Shown here one piece after another: positions 50,062 through 58,647 of a stretch of 64,000 nucleotides of DNA; the first letter of the stretch is position 1, and the number at the start of each line of letters is the position of its first letter. The notes beneath the pieces were generated by a model. The model was not told the DNA's origin, searched no databases, and saw nothing but the letters and a program-made list of their open reading frames with translations. The translations under genes were made by a program, and so were the position numbers. Origin of the DNA: Agathobaculum ammoniilyticum. GTDB lineage: Bacteria; Bacillota; Clostridia; Oscillospirales; Butyricicoccaceae. The stretch covers positions 1 to 64,000 of the forward strand of contig NZ_JAOQJE010000003.1 in the NCBI RefSeq assembly GCF_025567315.1. The letters are read 5' to 3'.

Positions 50062-50886
50062 CTACAGCCGCCCCAGCAGCGAGGCCGCTATTGCAAAAAT
50101 ATATACATGCGCCGGATAATAGAGGTAGAAAAGGTACTTCATGCCCCGCCCCCGCTTTCCGTTATACTGCAGAAGGAACGGCAGCGCCAGCCACATGAAG
50201 AAAACCGAAGCAACGACCTCCCAGTCAAAAGCAGCCAGGCATTGCAGGGCGAGTACGATCCCCAGGAACACCGTATAGAAAATCGCAAGCGCCCGTTTGT
50301 TATTCCGGCAATAATAAAAGCCTATGCCGATCATCACAATCAGTATGCTGCCCTCGCACCAGATCGGACTGGGTACGAAAATGGTTGCCAGTTGCACTGC
50401 CAGCGGCGACACCGGCAAAAGCATCTGCACCGGCACAATGGAAAGCAGAAGCGCTGCCATCGCCAGTATGTACAGCGCCGCGAGGCCGTACCTGCGTCCG
50501 CGCAGGGCCTTGCGCGTGTTCTCGATCCACCAAAGGTAAATGACGATAACCGCCATAGTCGTAAAAATGCCGTTCATCACAATCATCCCGCCCGGCAGCG
50601 GGAAATAGATATTCACTATGGTATTTATAATATACATCAGCACGCCGCCTATGTACAAACGCAGCAGATACTTCCATCGGCTGTGCGTATGGGCAAAGCC
50701 CTCGGCCACGAAAAACACAAAAACCGGCGCGGCAATACGGCCGATTAGCGTCAAAATCAGCGGCATATCGGTTAAGGCCGAGCCGAAATAGTGGATATGG
50801 TCGATCGTCATAATGACAAGCGCCATGAGCTTGAGCTGGAAGCCGTCCAGCCCCCGCCGCCGCTCCAGTGATACGGATTGTTCCAT
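50062..50886 (-). CDS. TraX-family membrane protein
   Basis: The 274-residue protein has about eight hydrophobic segments and the TraX pattern: LKLMALVIMTIDHIHYFG (with the conserved Asp-His), IGRIAAPVFVFFVAEGFAHT and the closing YLFYLYYPAHVYIFA. TraX acetylates F pilin in Escherichia coli, but in Firmicutes TraX-like proteins are chromosomal and of unknown function, probably acyltransferases. No conjugation gene is near. It is transcribed alone from 50924-50952. Confidence 0.88.
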   Translation of the reverse strand: MEQSVSLERRRGLDGFQLKLMALVIMTIDHIHYFGSALTDMPLILTLIGRIAAPVFVFFVAEGFAHTHSRWKYLLRLYIGGVLMYIINTIVNIYFPLPGGMIVMNGIFTTMAVIVIYLWWIENTRKALRGRRYGLAALYILAMAALLLSIVPVQMLLPVSPLAVQLATIFVPSPIWCEGSILIVMIGIGFYYCRNNKRALAIFYTVFLGIVLALQCLAAFDWEVVASVFFMWLALPFLLQYNGKRGRGMKYLFYLYYPAHVYIFAIAASLLGRL

Positions 50887-50923
50887 GTTGATTCCCTTTC
50901 CATCGTGTTATTGTTCTGTATAA

Positions 50924-50952
50924 ATAATACAATAATGCAATTGTTTTGTCAA
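50924..50952 (-). promoter_or_regulatory. Promoter of the TraX-like gene
   Basis: -35 TTGACA (50947-50952), 17-base spacer, -10 TATTAT (50924-50929), minus strand. It is back-to-back with the promoter at 50956-50984. Confidence 0.85.
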
Positions 50953-50955
50953 CCC

Positions 50956-50984
50956 TTGTTTTATCCGGCTGCTTTTGTTATAAT
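50956..50984 (+). promoter_or_regulatory. Promoter of the ArsC/Spx-like gene
   Basis: -35 TTGTTT (50956-50961), 17-base spacer, -10 TATAAT (50979-50984). Confidence 0.75.
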
Positions 50985-51009
50985 AGCAGACAAAAAGGAG
51001 AGCGGCGAA

Positions 51010-51345
51010 ATGAATATTCAGATTTTCGGCAAGAACAAATGCTTTGACACCAAAAAGGCCCAGCGGTGGTTCAAGGAGCGCGGCATTAAATTCCAAATGA
51101 TCGATCTGGCGCAGAAAGGCATGTCCCGCGGCGAGCTGGACAGCGTTTTGAAGGCGGTCGGCGGGCTGGATACACTGCTCGACGAAAAAAGCAGGGGCTA
51201 TGCCGCCCTCGCCTATCTCGCATATGAAGAGGACAAAAAAGAAAAGCTGCTCGAGGACGGGACGCTGATGAAAACGCCGGTCGTGCGCAACGGTCGGCAG
51301 GCGACGGTGGGATACCAGCCCGAGGTCTGGGCATCGTGGGAATGA
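51010..51345 (+). CDS. ArsC/Spx-family thioredoxin-fold protein
   Basis: The 111-residue protein has the ArsC/Spx fold: MNIQIFGKNKCFDTKKAQRW with a single N-terminal cysteine (Cys11), LAQKGMSRGELDSVLKAVGG and a C-terminal VVRNGRQATVGYQPEVW. The position often arginine in true arsenate reductases (KRP before the VV strand) is threonine here (MKTPVV), and no ars genes are near. A redox or unknown role is as likely as arsenate reduction. AAAGGAG precedes ATG 51010. Confidence 0.88.
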   Translation: MNIQIFGKNKCFDTKKAQRWFKERGIKFQMIDLAQKGMSRGELDSVLKAVGGLDTLLDEKSRGYAALAYLAYEEDKKEKLLEDGTLMKTPVVRNGRQATVGYQPEVWASWE

Positions 51346-51361
51346 GAGAAAGCTATTATAT

Positions 51362-51393
51362 AAAAGACCTGTTCCGGTCGGAACAGGTCTTTT
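51362..51393. terminator. Bidirectional terminator
   Basis: AAAAGACCTGTTCC (51362-51375), loop GGTC, GGAACAGGTCTTTT (51380-51393): perfect 14-bp stem between convergent genes. Confidence 0.93.
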
Positions 51394-51599
51394 TAATCAT
51401 CTACATATTCAAAAATATCTTCCACCCTGCAATGAAATGCTTTGCACAACGCTTCAATCTGTGCAATTTCAATCCGCTTTATGTCCTCATAGTACAAGTT
51501 TGAAATCGTATTGGGACGGATACCTGTTATCTCAGAGAGTTGCTTCATGGACATTTTATGTTCCCCTAAAAGGTTGGAAACCTTTATCTTAATCGGCAT
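51393..51599 (-). CDS. Small XRE-type HTH regulator
   Basis: The 68-residue protein is little more than one helix-turn-helix: IKVSNLLGEHKMSMKQLSEI, then TGIRPNTISNLYYED and IAQIEALCKAFHCRVEDIFE. This is the YozG/HipB-like small XRE group. It is divergent from a small acidic protein gene, and a perfect palindrome overlaps the -35 of that gene, so it likely binds there. The gene is AT-rich compared with its neighbours, hinting at different origin. Confidence 0.9.
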   Translation of the reverse strand: MPIKIKVSNLLGEHKMSMKQLSEITGIRPNTISNLYYEDIKRIEIAQIEALCKAFHCRVEDIFEYVDD

Positions 51600-51686
51600 A
51601 AAATCACCTCTTTATAATCAAAATCTTAGCATTAAAAGTTACTTTTTTCAATTATTACGCCCATATATATCTTTTATAGTTTTATT

Positions 51687-51720
51687 ATAACTTGACAAGT
51701 TATTTTATGCGTTATATAAT
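51687..51720 (+). promoter_or_regulatory. Promoter with palindromic operator
   Basis: TTGACA (51692-51697), 17-base spacer, TATAAT (51715-51720): consensus. The -35 is in the centre of ATAACTTGACAAGTTAT (51687-51703), a perfect 17-base palindrome, so a bound repressor would block the promoter. Confidence 0.88.
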
Positions 51721-51751
51721 AACTTCAAAAGATATGCAAAGGGGTGTTTTT

Positions 51752-51997
51752 ATGTTCCACAAACCAACTATCGCAGAGCTGGAAGAAGAACTGCACCAGT
51801 TGACCGATGATCTACTAATCGATTTATTCCTCTGCGACCTGCTTGTGCATTATCCGGCCGATCCCGCGGCGGACAACCACACGTTTCTCGCGGCGGTATC
51901 CCGCACCGGCTGCTTCTTAAAGCAGCACAGCACGGATCTAAGCGCCGCGGGCCGTTTTCTGCTCGAACGCGCAAAGGAAAACGCCGCATCGGCCTGA
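51752..51997 (+). CDS. Small acidic protein of unknown function
   Basis: The 81-residue product (MFHKPTIAELEEELHQLTDD, then LLIDLFLCDLLVHYPAD) looks helical and acidic at the N-terminus, without membrane segment or known motif. It starts at ATG 51752 after AGGGGTG and has a consensus promoter with a palindromic operator. I do not recognise it. Its location opposite the small XRE gene suggests a regulator-target pair. Confidence 0.7.
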   Translation: MFHKPTIAELEEELHQLTDDLLIDLFLCDLLVHYPADPAADNHTFLAAVSRTGCFLKQHSTDLSAAGRFLLERAKENAASA

Positions 51998-52011
51998 TGC
52001 GGCGTTTCGTT

Positions 52012-53376
52012 TTAGTTTTTCAAGCTCTGGATGGGCGCCGGAATGCGGCCGCCGCGGTGGATGAACCTCGCGGGCGAGCCGGTGGCGATCGGCATGATGG
52101 GCGCGCTACCCAGCAGGCCGCCGAACTCCACCATATCCCCCACCTTTTTGCCAATGGCCGGAATGACGCGCACGGCGGTCGTCTTGGAGTTGACAACGCC
52201 GATGGCGATTTCATCCGCGATCAGGCCGGAAATGACCTCGGCGGTCGTGTCGCCGGGTACGGCGACCATGTCGATGCCGACCGAGCAGACCGCAGTCATG
52301 GCTTCGAGCTTCTCAAGCGTGAGTGCGCCCGCCTGCGCGGCGGCGATCATGCCCTCGTCCTCGGACACCGGAATAAACGCGCCCGACAGCCCGCCGACGC
52401 TGGACGACGCCATCACGCCGCCCTTTTTGACCGCGTCGTTGAGCATCGCCAGGATAGCAGTCGTACCGCAGCAGCCGCAGACCTCCAGTCCGACCTCTTC
52501 GAGGATGCGCGCGACCGAGTCACCGATTGCCGGCGTCGGCGCGAGCGACAGGTCTACAATGCCGAACGGCACGCCTAAGCGCTGGCTCGCCAGCGTGCCG
52601 ACAAGCTGGCCCATGCGGGTAATCTTGAACGCGGTCTTTTTAATGACTTCAGCCACCTCGTTAATCGGGCAGTCGCCTGCGCGTCGGATAGCCGACTGCA
52701 CCACGCCCGGGCCGGATACGCCGACATTGATAACGGTTTCCGGCTCGCCGATGCCATGGAACGCACCCGCCATGAACGGGTTGTCGTCCACCGCGTTGGC
52801 GAATACGACCAGCTTGGAGCAACCCATGGATTCGTTGTCCTTTGTCAGCTCGGCGGTCTGCTTGATGATACGCCCCATCAGCGCAATGGCGTCCAGATTG
52901 ACGCCCGCCTTGGTCGAGGCCACGTTGACCGACGAGCAGACCAGACTGGTCTCAGCCAGCGCCTCGGGTATGGAATTGATGAGGATCTCGTCGCCCTTGG
53001 CAAAACCTTTCTGCACCAGCGCGGAAAAACCGCCGACAAAGTTGACGCCGGTAGCCGACGCAGCGCGGTCGAGCGCCCTGGCCAGCGGCACATAGCTGTC
53101 CGCATCCGTCACTGCGCCGATCATCGCGATCGGGGTGACCGAAATACGCTTGTTGATGATCGGGATACCCAGCTCGCGCTCGATCTGCTCGCCGGTCGCG
53201 ACCAGCTTTTCCGCGCGGCGGGTGATTTTGTCATACACCTTGTCCGCCAGCACATGGATGTCGCTGCTGGCCAGGTCGCGCAGCGAAATGCCCATCGTGA
53301 TCGTGCGGATGTCGAGGTGCTCCTCCTCTATCATCTTGATGGTTTCCAGTATATCTTTTGTGTTGATCATTGACAT
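52012..53376 (-). CDS. UPF0210 (PFL/DUF711) family protein
   Basis: The 454-residue protein has the standard length and sequence of the UPF0210 family: MINTKDILETIKMIEEEHLD, DIRTITMGISLRDLAS, GGFSALVQKGF, GVSGPGVVQSAIRRAGD and GLEVCGCCGTTAILAMLND. A structure in this family is glycyl-radical-enzyme-like (hence PFL), but no activity is known. Start ATG 53376 is preceded by GAGGAC. It is downstream of an ACT-domain gene on the same strand, a conserved pair that suggests control of the large protein by a small ligand. Confidence 0.93.
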   Translation of the reverse strand: MSMINTKDILETIKMIEEEHLDIRTITMGISLRDLASSDIHVLADKVYDKITRRAEKLVATGEQIERELGIPIINKRISVTPIAMIGAVTDADSYVPLARALDRAASATGVNFVGGFSALVQKGFAKGDEILINSIPEALAETSLVCSSVNVASTKAGVNLDAIALMGRIIKQTAELTKDNESMGCSKLVVFANAVDDNPFMAGAFHGIGEPETVINVGVSGPGVVQSAIRRAGDCPINEVAEVIKKTAFKITRMGQLVGTLASQRLGVPFGIVDLSLAPTPAIGDSVARILEEVGLEVCGCCGTTAILAMLNDAVKKGGVMASSSVGGLSGAFIPVSEDEGMIAAAQAGALTLEKLEAMTAVCSVGIDMVAVPGDTTAEVISGLIADEIAIGVVNSKTTAVRVIPAIGKKVGDMVEFGGLLGSAPIMPIATGSPARFIHRGGRIPAPIQSLKN

Positions 53377-53470
53377 AATAATAGTCCTCGTATTTACCCA
53401 TAACAGGATATTTTTTCTTCCGCACGCACTCTTCCCGCGCGCAGCGCCGTTTGGCGGAAAATGTCGTTTT

Positions 53471-53740
53471 TTATATTTTGTGCATCGCGTCGAAGATATC
53501 CTCATGCATGGTATGGATCTTCATGCCAAGCGTTTCTCCGTCCTGATCGAGCAGGTCGGCCAGCGCGGTGAAATCCACCGTACACTGATCGATATTCACC
53601 AGCATGACCATGGCGAACATATCCTCCATAACATTCTGCGAAATATCGACAATATTCACCCGATGCCTGTACAGCGTGTCGGATATCTTAGCGATAATGC
53701 CCGTGCGGTCCTTACCGACCACCGTGATAACTGCGCGCAT
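53471..53740 (-). CDS. ACT-domain protein (UPF0237)
   Basis: The 89-residue protein is a single ACT domain: MRAVITVVGKDRTGIIAKIS, then LYRHRVNIVDISQNVMEDMF and FAMVMLVNIDQ. ACT domains bind amino acids or other small molecules and pass a signal to a partner. It lies 94 bases upstream of the UPF0210 gene and is probably expressed with it. Confidence 0.94.
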   Translation of the reverse strand: MRAVITVVGKDRTGIIAKISDTLYRHRVNIVDISQNVMEDMFAMVMLVNIDQCTVDFTALADLLDQDGETLGMKIHTMHEDIFDAMHKI

Positions 53741-53767
53741 GTTTTATTCCTCCAAAAAATTAATTGA

Positions 53768-54922
53768 TTATTGTTCCCCCATGTCCGGCTGGCCAGCCGC
53801 GACAATGGTGTTGATAATACTGTTGGATACCAGGAACCCCTTTTCGGTCAGGTACCAGCGCGTACCCTGATGGGCGACCAGCTCGTTTCCCATCAGGCCG
53901 CGGAACGCTTCCTCATAGGGTGTGGAGTCGATGTTATACCGTTTCTCCAAATCGAGGAAGTCCACCCCGTCCGAGGTACGCAGGCGTACCATCAGGTATT
54001 CGCCCTGCCGCTGGAACGTCGGCACCTCGTCCTCGTCCCGCAGGATATCCTCGCCGCTTATGTAGGCCTTGATGTCGCGCGCGAACTCGAACCGGCGCCC
54101 GTTCATAAACGAATGCGCGCCCGGCCCCAGCCCCAGATACTCGGACAGGTCCCAGTATTTCTGATTGTGGCGCGACCGAAAGCCCGGACGGGCGAAGTTG
54201 GATATTTCATAATGCTCAAAGCCGTCCTTGCGGAGCAGCTCGCACATGGCGAGATAGGTGTCCGCCTGCGCGTCGTCATCGGGCAGAGTCGGGTTTTCGC
54301 GCCCCATCGGCGTGGCCGGTTCGAGCTTCAGCCCGTAGCAGGACAGATGCTTCGGACCGAGCGCAAGGCACTGCTCCACCGAGTCGAGAAACCGCTCCTG
54401 CGTCTGCCCGGGCAGGCCGTACATCAGGTCCAGACTGATATTGGAAAAACCTTTCTCCCGCGCCAGGTCAACCGCATCCTTCGCCTGCTGGAACGTATGG
54501 AGGCGGCCGATGGCCTTCAGTTCGTCGTCATGTGCGGACTGCACACCGAACGACAGCCGGTTCACGCCCTGCTTTTTCATCATTTCCAGCATTTTTTTAT
54601 CCGTGCTTTCCGGATTGCACTCGACCGTGATCTCCGCGTCATCCGCAAGGGGAAACTTGTTCCGCACCTCCTGCAGGATGCGGCCGAGGTATTTCGGCCC
54701 CAGGCATGTCGGCGTGCCGCCGCCGATATAGACCGTATCCACCGTGTAGCCGCTGCACAGCGCGCCGTAGGAGCGGATATGGGTCAGCAGCGCCGAAACA
54801 TAGTCTTTCATCAGTTCCTTGTCCGGCACGGAGTAAAAATCACAGTAGCCGCATTTCTGCACGCAGAACGGGATATGCAGGTACAGGCCGAGCGGCTTGT
54901 TTCGATAACTAAATTTACTCAT
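53768..54922 (-). CDS. hemW: Radical SAM heme chaperone HemW
   Basis: The 384-residue protein was formerly called oxygen-independent coproporphyrinogen oxidase-like; HemW transfers heme to respiratory proteins. It has the radical SAM motif CVQKCGYCDFYS (residues 21-32), a VYIGGGTPTCLG region, EVTVECNPES-like sequence (TVECNPESTD) and RLSFGVQSAHDDELKAIGR. Its ATG overlaps the lepA stop (ATGA), and lepA-hemW is a conserved order in Firmicutes. Confidence 0.95.
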   Translation of the reverse strand: MSKFSYRNKPLGLYLHIPFCVQKCGYCDFYSVPDKELMKDYVSALLTHIRSYGALCSGYTVDTVYIGGGTPTCLGPKYLGRILQEVRNKFPLADDAEITVECNPESTDKKMLEMMKKQGVNRLSFGVQSAHDDELKAIGRLHTFQQAKDAVDLAREKGFSNISLDLMYGLPGQTQERFLDSVEQCLALGPKHLSCYGLKLEPATPMGRENPTLPDDDAQADTYLAMCELLRKDGFEHYEISNFARPGFRSRHNQKYWDLSEYLGLGPGAHSFMNGRRFEFARDIKAYISGEDILRDEDEVPTFQRQGEYLMVRLRTSDGVDFLDLEKRYNIDSTPYEEAFRGLMGNELVAHQGTRWYLTEKGFLVSNSIINTIVAAGQPDMGEQ

Positions 54923-56730
54923 GATTCCTCGTCCAGCTTGAGCACCGCCATGAACGCCTCGGTCGGGATCTGCACCGTACCGAGCGAACGCATCTTCTTT
55001 TTACCTTCCTTCTGCTTTTCCAGCAGCTTCTTCTTGCGGGTGATATCGCCGCCGTAGCACTTGGCGAGTACATCCTTACGCATCGCCTTGACCGTTTCGC
55101 GCGCAATCACCTTGCCACCGATCGCGGCCTGGATAGGCACCTCGAACAGCTGGCGCGGGATATTCTCCTTGAGCTTTTCACAGATGCGGCGCGCGCGGCC
55201 GTAGGCCTTCTCGCGGTGGGCAATAAAGGAAAGCGCGTCCACCTGGTCGCCGTTGAGCAGCATGTCCACCTTTACCAGGTCGCTCGGCCGGTAGTCGAGC
55301 AGCTCATAGTCAAGCGAAGCGTAGCCTTTGGTGCGCGCCTTAAGCGCGTCGAAAAAGTCGTAGATGATTTCATTGATCGGCATTTCGTAGTGCAGTTCGA
55401 CCAGGTTGGAGTCAAGATACTGCATATCCTTGAACACGCCGCGGCGCTCCTGGCACATGGGCATGATATTGCCGACAAATTCTTGCGGGGTCATAATGGT
55501 GGCCTTGACGAACGGCTCGCGCGCCTCGTCGATCAGGCCGGGGTCGGGGTAGTCGTGCGGGTTGTCGCAATGGACAACCGCGCCGTCGGTCCGCACGATC
55601 TCATACACGACCGAGGGCAGCGTGGTGACCAGGTCGAGGTCGAACTCGCGTTCAAGCCGCTCCTGGATGACCTCCATATGCAGCATGCCGAGGAAACCAC
55701 AGCGGAAGCCGAAGCCCAGCGCGACCGAGCTTTCCGGCTCGAACGACAGCGCCGCATCGTTGAGTTGGAGCTTTTCCAGCGCGTCGCGCAGGTCGGGGTA
55801 TTTGGAGCCGTCCTCGGTATAGATGCCGCAGAACACCATGGGCTGCGCCGGACGGTAGCCGGGCAGCGGCTCCGCGGTCGGCCGTCCCGCCTCGGTGACC
55901 GTGTCGCCCACACGGGTATCGGACACGGTCTTGATAGACGCGGTAAAGTAGCCGACCTCGCCCGCGCACAGCTCCCGCTGGGGCGACAGGCCGAGCGGCA
56001 GCATATAGCCGCATTCGAGTACCTGGAACTCCGCACCCGTGGCCATCATTTTCACCCTCATGCCCGGCCGGATGCTGCCGTCCATCAGCCTCATATAAAC
56101 AATAACGCCCTTATAGGGGTCGTACTGGCTGTCAAAGATAAGCGCGCGCAGCGGCGCGTCTGCGTCGCCCTGCGGTGCGGGGATGTCGGACACGATGCGT
56201 TCGAGTACCGCGTGGATGTTGATATTCATTTTGGCCGAGATCTCCGGACTATCCTCGGCTGGGATACCGATGATGTCCTCGATCTCCTGCTTGACGCGCG
56301 GCGCGTCCGCCGCGGGCAGGTCGATCTTGTTGATGACCGGTACAACCTCCAGCCCCGCGTCAATAGCGAGGTAGGTGTTGCCCAGCGTCTGCGCCTCGAT
56401 CCCCTGTGCCGCATCCACCACCAGCAGCGCGCCCTCGCACGCGGCGAGCGAACGAGAAACCTCATAATTGAAGTCCACATGCCCGGGCGTGTCGATCAGG
56501 TTCATCTCATAGGTCTGGCCGTCGTCGGCCTCGTATTCCATGCGCACCGCGCGCGCCTTGATCGTGATGCCGCGCTCGCGCTCCAGATCCATATTGTCAA
56601 GCAGTTGTTCCTCCATCTCACGCTGGGACACGGCCTTGCACTGTTCGAGCAGGCGGTCCGCCAGCGTCGACTTGCCGTGGTCGATATGCGCGATGATGGA
56701 AAAATTCCGTATTTGCCCGCGATTTTTCAC
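54919..56730 (-). CDS. lepA: Elongation factor 4 (LepA)
   Basis: LepA is a ribosome-bound GTPase that helps initiation and translocation. The 603-residue protein has G1 AHIDHGKSTLADRL, switch I RERGITIKARAVR, G3 DTPGHVDF, G4 NKID, and the LepA C-terminal region with ANVFPALEREF-like sequence (here RLEREFDLDLVTTLPSVVYE) and CYGGDITRKKKLLEKQKEGK. Length is normal. It is read from the promoter at 56772-56800 and followed by hemW. Confidence 0.97.
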   Translation of the reverse strand: MKNRGQIRNFSIIAHIDHGKSTLADRLLEQCKAVSQREMEEQLLDNMDLERERGITIKARAVRMEYEADDGQTYEMNLIDTPGHVDFNYEVSRSLAACEGALLVVDAAQGIEAQTLGNTYLAIDAGLEVVPVINKIDLPAADAPRVKQEIEDIIGIPAEDSPEISAKMNINIHAVLERIVSDIPAPQGDADAPLRALIFDSQYDPYKGVIVYMRLMDGSIRPGMRVKMMATGAEFQVLECGYMLPLGLSPQRELCAGEVGYFTASIKTVSDTRVGDTVTEAGRPTAEPLPGYRPAQPMVFCGIYTEDGSKYPDLRDALEKLQLNDAALSFEPESSVALGFGFRCGFLGMLHMEVIQERLEREFDLDLVTTLPSVVYEIVRTDGAVVHCDNPHDYPDPGLIDEAREPFVKATIMTPQEFVGNIMPMCQERRGVFKDMQYLDSNLVELHYEMPINEIIYDFFDALKARTKGYASLDYELLDYRPSDLVKVDMLLNGDQVDALSFIAHREKAYGRARRICEKLKENIPRQLFEVPIQAAIGGKVIARETVKAMRKDVLAKCYGGDITRKKKLLEKQKEGKKKMRSLGTVQIPTEAFMAVLKLDEES

Positions 56731-56771
56731 ACCGAAAGCTCCTTACCTTTCCTTAATAGCAATATGGAAAT

Positions 56772-56800
56772 ATTATACCACGTTTTACGCCGCCCCACAA
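56772..56800 (-). promoter_or_regulatory. Promoter of lepA-hemW
   Basis: -35 TTGTGG (56795-56800), 17-base spacer, -10 TATAAT (56772-56777), minus strand. Confidence 0.75.
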
Positions 56801-56918
56801 GCATACTTTTGCACAAGCGGGCCGCCCGCTCCCCTGCTCTTTCCAGCACATTAGCAGTCCCTATCCGGCTGTGACAGCCCGTTTCCTAATCATTTAACAA
56901 AATATTCATAAACGAGAC

Positions 56919-56947
56919 TTGACTTTGCCGCTACGCGGTGGTAAATT
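56919..56947 (+). promoter_or_regulatory. Sigma-A promoter of the heat-shock operon
   Basis: -35 TTGACT (56919-56924), 17-base spacer, -10 TAAATT (56942-56947). CIRCE follows directly. Confidence 0.85.
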
Positions 56948-56951
56948 AGTT

Positions 56952-56978
56952 TTAGCACTCAGATAGGCGGAGTGCTAA
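56952..56978 (+). promoter_or_regulatory. CIRCE operator
   Basis: TTAGCACTC (56952-56960), N9, GAGTGCTAA (56970-56978): perfect match to the controlling inverted repeat of chaperone expression, the binding site of HrcA. It lies at the transcription start, so HrcA represses the operon until heat shock titrates GroE. Confidence 0.97.
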
Positions 56979-57010
56979 CCCGTTTTCACACAGGAAAGGA
57001 GTCCGCTCAG

Positions 57011-58057
57011 GTGGAGCTTTCGGAACGAAAAAAGCAGATCCTCAAGGCCATCATCGGCGATTATATCCGCACAGCCGAGCCAGTCGGCTCCAAGGCACTG
57101 ACCGAGGGGCATGCGCTTCCGTTTTCCTCCGCCACCATCCGCAACGAGATGAGCGAGCTGGAGGAAATGGGTTTTCTGGAAAAGCCGCATACCTCCGCCG
57201 GCCGCATTCCTTCGCCGCAGGGCTACCGTCTGTATGTCGACGAGCTGATGGAGCAGCCGGCTGAAACGCCGGACGACGCCGCGCCGCTGCAGAGCATCCT
57301 GCAGACCAAGGTGCGCGAGCTCGACCATTTGATACGCGAGGCGGGCAAGCTGATTTCCAGCCTGACCAATTACGCTTCCGTCGCGATCACCCCCGCTATG
57401 ACCCAGGCATCCATCCGCCAGTTTGAGATCATCGCCATTGACAAAATGAATTTTGTCATCGTGGTTGTAACCGACTCCGGCTCGGTCAAAAATAAAATGG
57501 TGCGGACCATGACCGACGTCACCAAGGACGAGGCCGAGCTTCTCACCTATGTCCTCAACCAGACGCTGACCGGCCTGCCGCTCAGCCACATCACGGCCGA
57601 GCGTTTCGATATCGTGCGCAGGGCCGCGGGATTGACCGCCCTTTTGGCCCCCGTGGCCGAATATGTCGCCGAACTGATCGAAGAGCTGGGGGATCAGAAG
57701 GTCTTTCTGGACGGGACCAACAAGCTGCTGCGCTTTCCGGAATACAAGGACCTGCACAAAGCGCAGGCGCTGCTTGACTATATGGAGGATGACAGCCGGC
57801 ACCTGTTGCCTACGACCCGTAAGATTGACGGAATCCAGTTCTTCATCGGGCCGGAAAACGGGGAGAACCCGCTTAGCGATACATCCGCGATTTATGCAAA
57901 ATACGATATCGGCAAAATCGGTCAGGGCGCGATCGGCATCGTGGGGCCGACCCGCATGGATTACGCCAAGCTGTCCGCGCAACTCAGCCGCTTCGCCAAG
58001 GGGCTGAATCAGTTGATTGCCGAGACCTTTTTAGACGAGAAAGACGGAAATCCCTGA
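57011..58057 (+). CDS. hrcA: Heat-inducible transcription repressor HrcA
   Basis: HrcA binds CIRCE and represses chaperone genes. The 348-residue protein has the family start VELSERKKQILKAIIGDYIR and AEPVGSKAL, the wing region SSATIRNEMSELEEMGFLEK, PHTSAGRIPS and the late IGIVGPTRMDYAKL. I place the start at GTG 57011, with AAAGGAG about 10 bases in front, in preference to an ATG at 56972 that lies inside CIRCE. It is the first gene of hrcA-grpE-dnaK-dnaJ and represses itself. Confidence 0.96.
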   Translation: MELSERKKQILKAIIGDYIRTAEPVGSKALTEGHALPFSSATIRNEMSELEEMGFLEKPHTSAGRIPSPQGYRLYVDELMEQPAETPDDAAPLQSILQTKVRELDHLIREAGKLISSLTNYASVAITPAMTQASIRQFEIIAIDKMNFVIVVVTDSGSVKNKMVRTMTDVTKDEAELLTYVLNQTLTGLPLSHITAERFDIVRRAAGLTALLAPVAEYVAELIEELGDQKVFLDGTNKLLRFPEYKDLHKAQALLDYMEDDSRHLLPTTRKIDGIQFFIGPENGENPLSDTSAIYAKYDIGKIGQGAIGIVGPTRMDYAKLSAQLSRFAKGLNQLIAETFLDEKDGNP

Positions 58058-58095
58058 ACATCGGGATTTTCAGCAAATGGAGGCATGAAAACAAT

Positions 58096-58641
58096 ATGAG
58101 CAAGAAAAAGCAGTCCGATCCGGCCGAAGCCGAGCAGAAGGCGCCGGAAACCCCGTCCGAGGATGAAACGGCAAAGGCCGCCGCACAGGAGGAACAGGCT
58201 GCGCCCGCCGAAAACTGGAAAGCAAAATACGAGGAGCTGAATGACCGCTATCTCCGCATGGCGGCGGAATACGACAACTTCCGCAAGCGCAGCCAGCGTG
58301 AGCGCGAGCAGGCGTATACGGACGCGGTCAGCCGCGCGGTGACCGCGCTTCTCCCCACCTATGACAACCTTGAGCGTGCGCTCAAGGCCGAGACCGCGGA
58401 TGCGGAATACAAAAAGGGCGTGGAACTGACCATGACCCAACTGACCGACAGCCTGAAAGGCCTGAACGTCACCGTGATCGAGGCTTCGGCCGGCACCACG
58501 TTCGACCCGAATTTCCACAACGCCGTGATGCATGTCGAAGATGAAGCGCTGGGAGAAAGTGTGATCGCCGAGGTATTCCAGCAGGGCTTCCAGATAGGCG
58601 ACAAGGTGATCCGGCACGCGATGGTAAAGGTTGCAAACTGA
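58096..58641 (+). CDS. grpE: Nucleotide exchange factor GrpE
   Basis: GrpE releases ADP from DnaK. The 181-residue protein has a charged disordered start (about 1-45), a coiled coil (WKAKYEELNDRYLRMAAEYD) with the family signature FRKRSQREREQAY, then LLPTYDNLERAL and a beta domain ending in VIRHAMVKVAN. It lies 38 bases after hrcA. A run of five hairpins separates it from dnaK. Confidence 0.97.
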   Translation: MSKKKQSDPAEAEQKAPETPSEDETAKAAAQEEQAAPAENWKAKYEELNDRYLRMAAEYDNFRKRSQREREQAYTDAVSRAVTALLPTYDNLERALKAETADAEYKKGVELTMTQLTDSLKGLNVTVIEASAGTTFDPNFHNAVMHVEDEALGESVIAEVFQQGFQIGDKVIRHAMVKVAN

Positions 58642-58647
58642 AAACCC

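Noticed and set aside
56972..57010. ATG 56972 as hrcA start
   Set aside because: It lies inside the CIRCE operator; GTG 57011 has a ribosome site and matches the family N-terminus.
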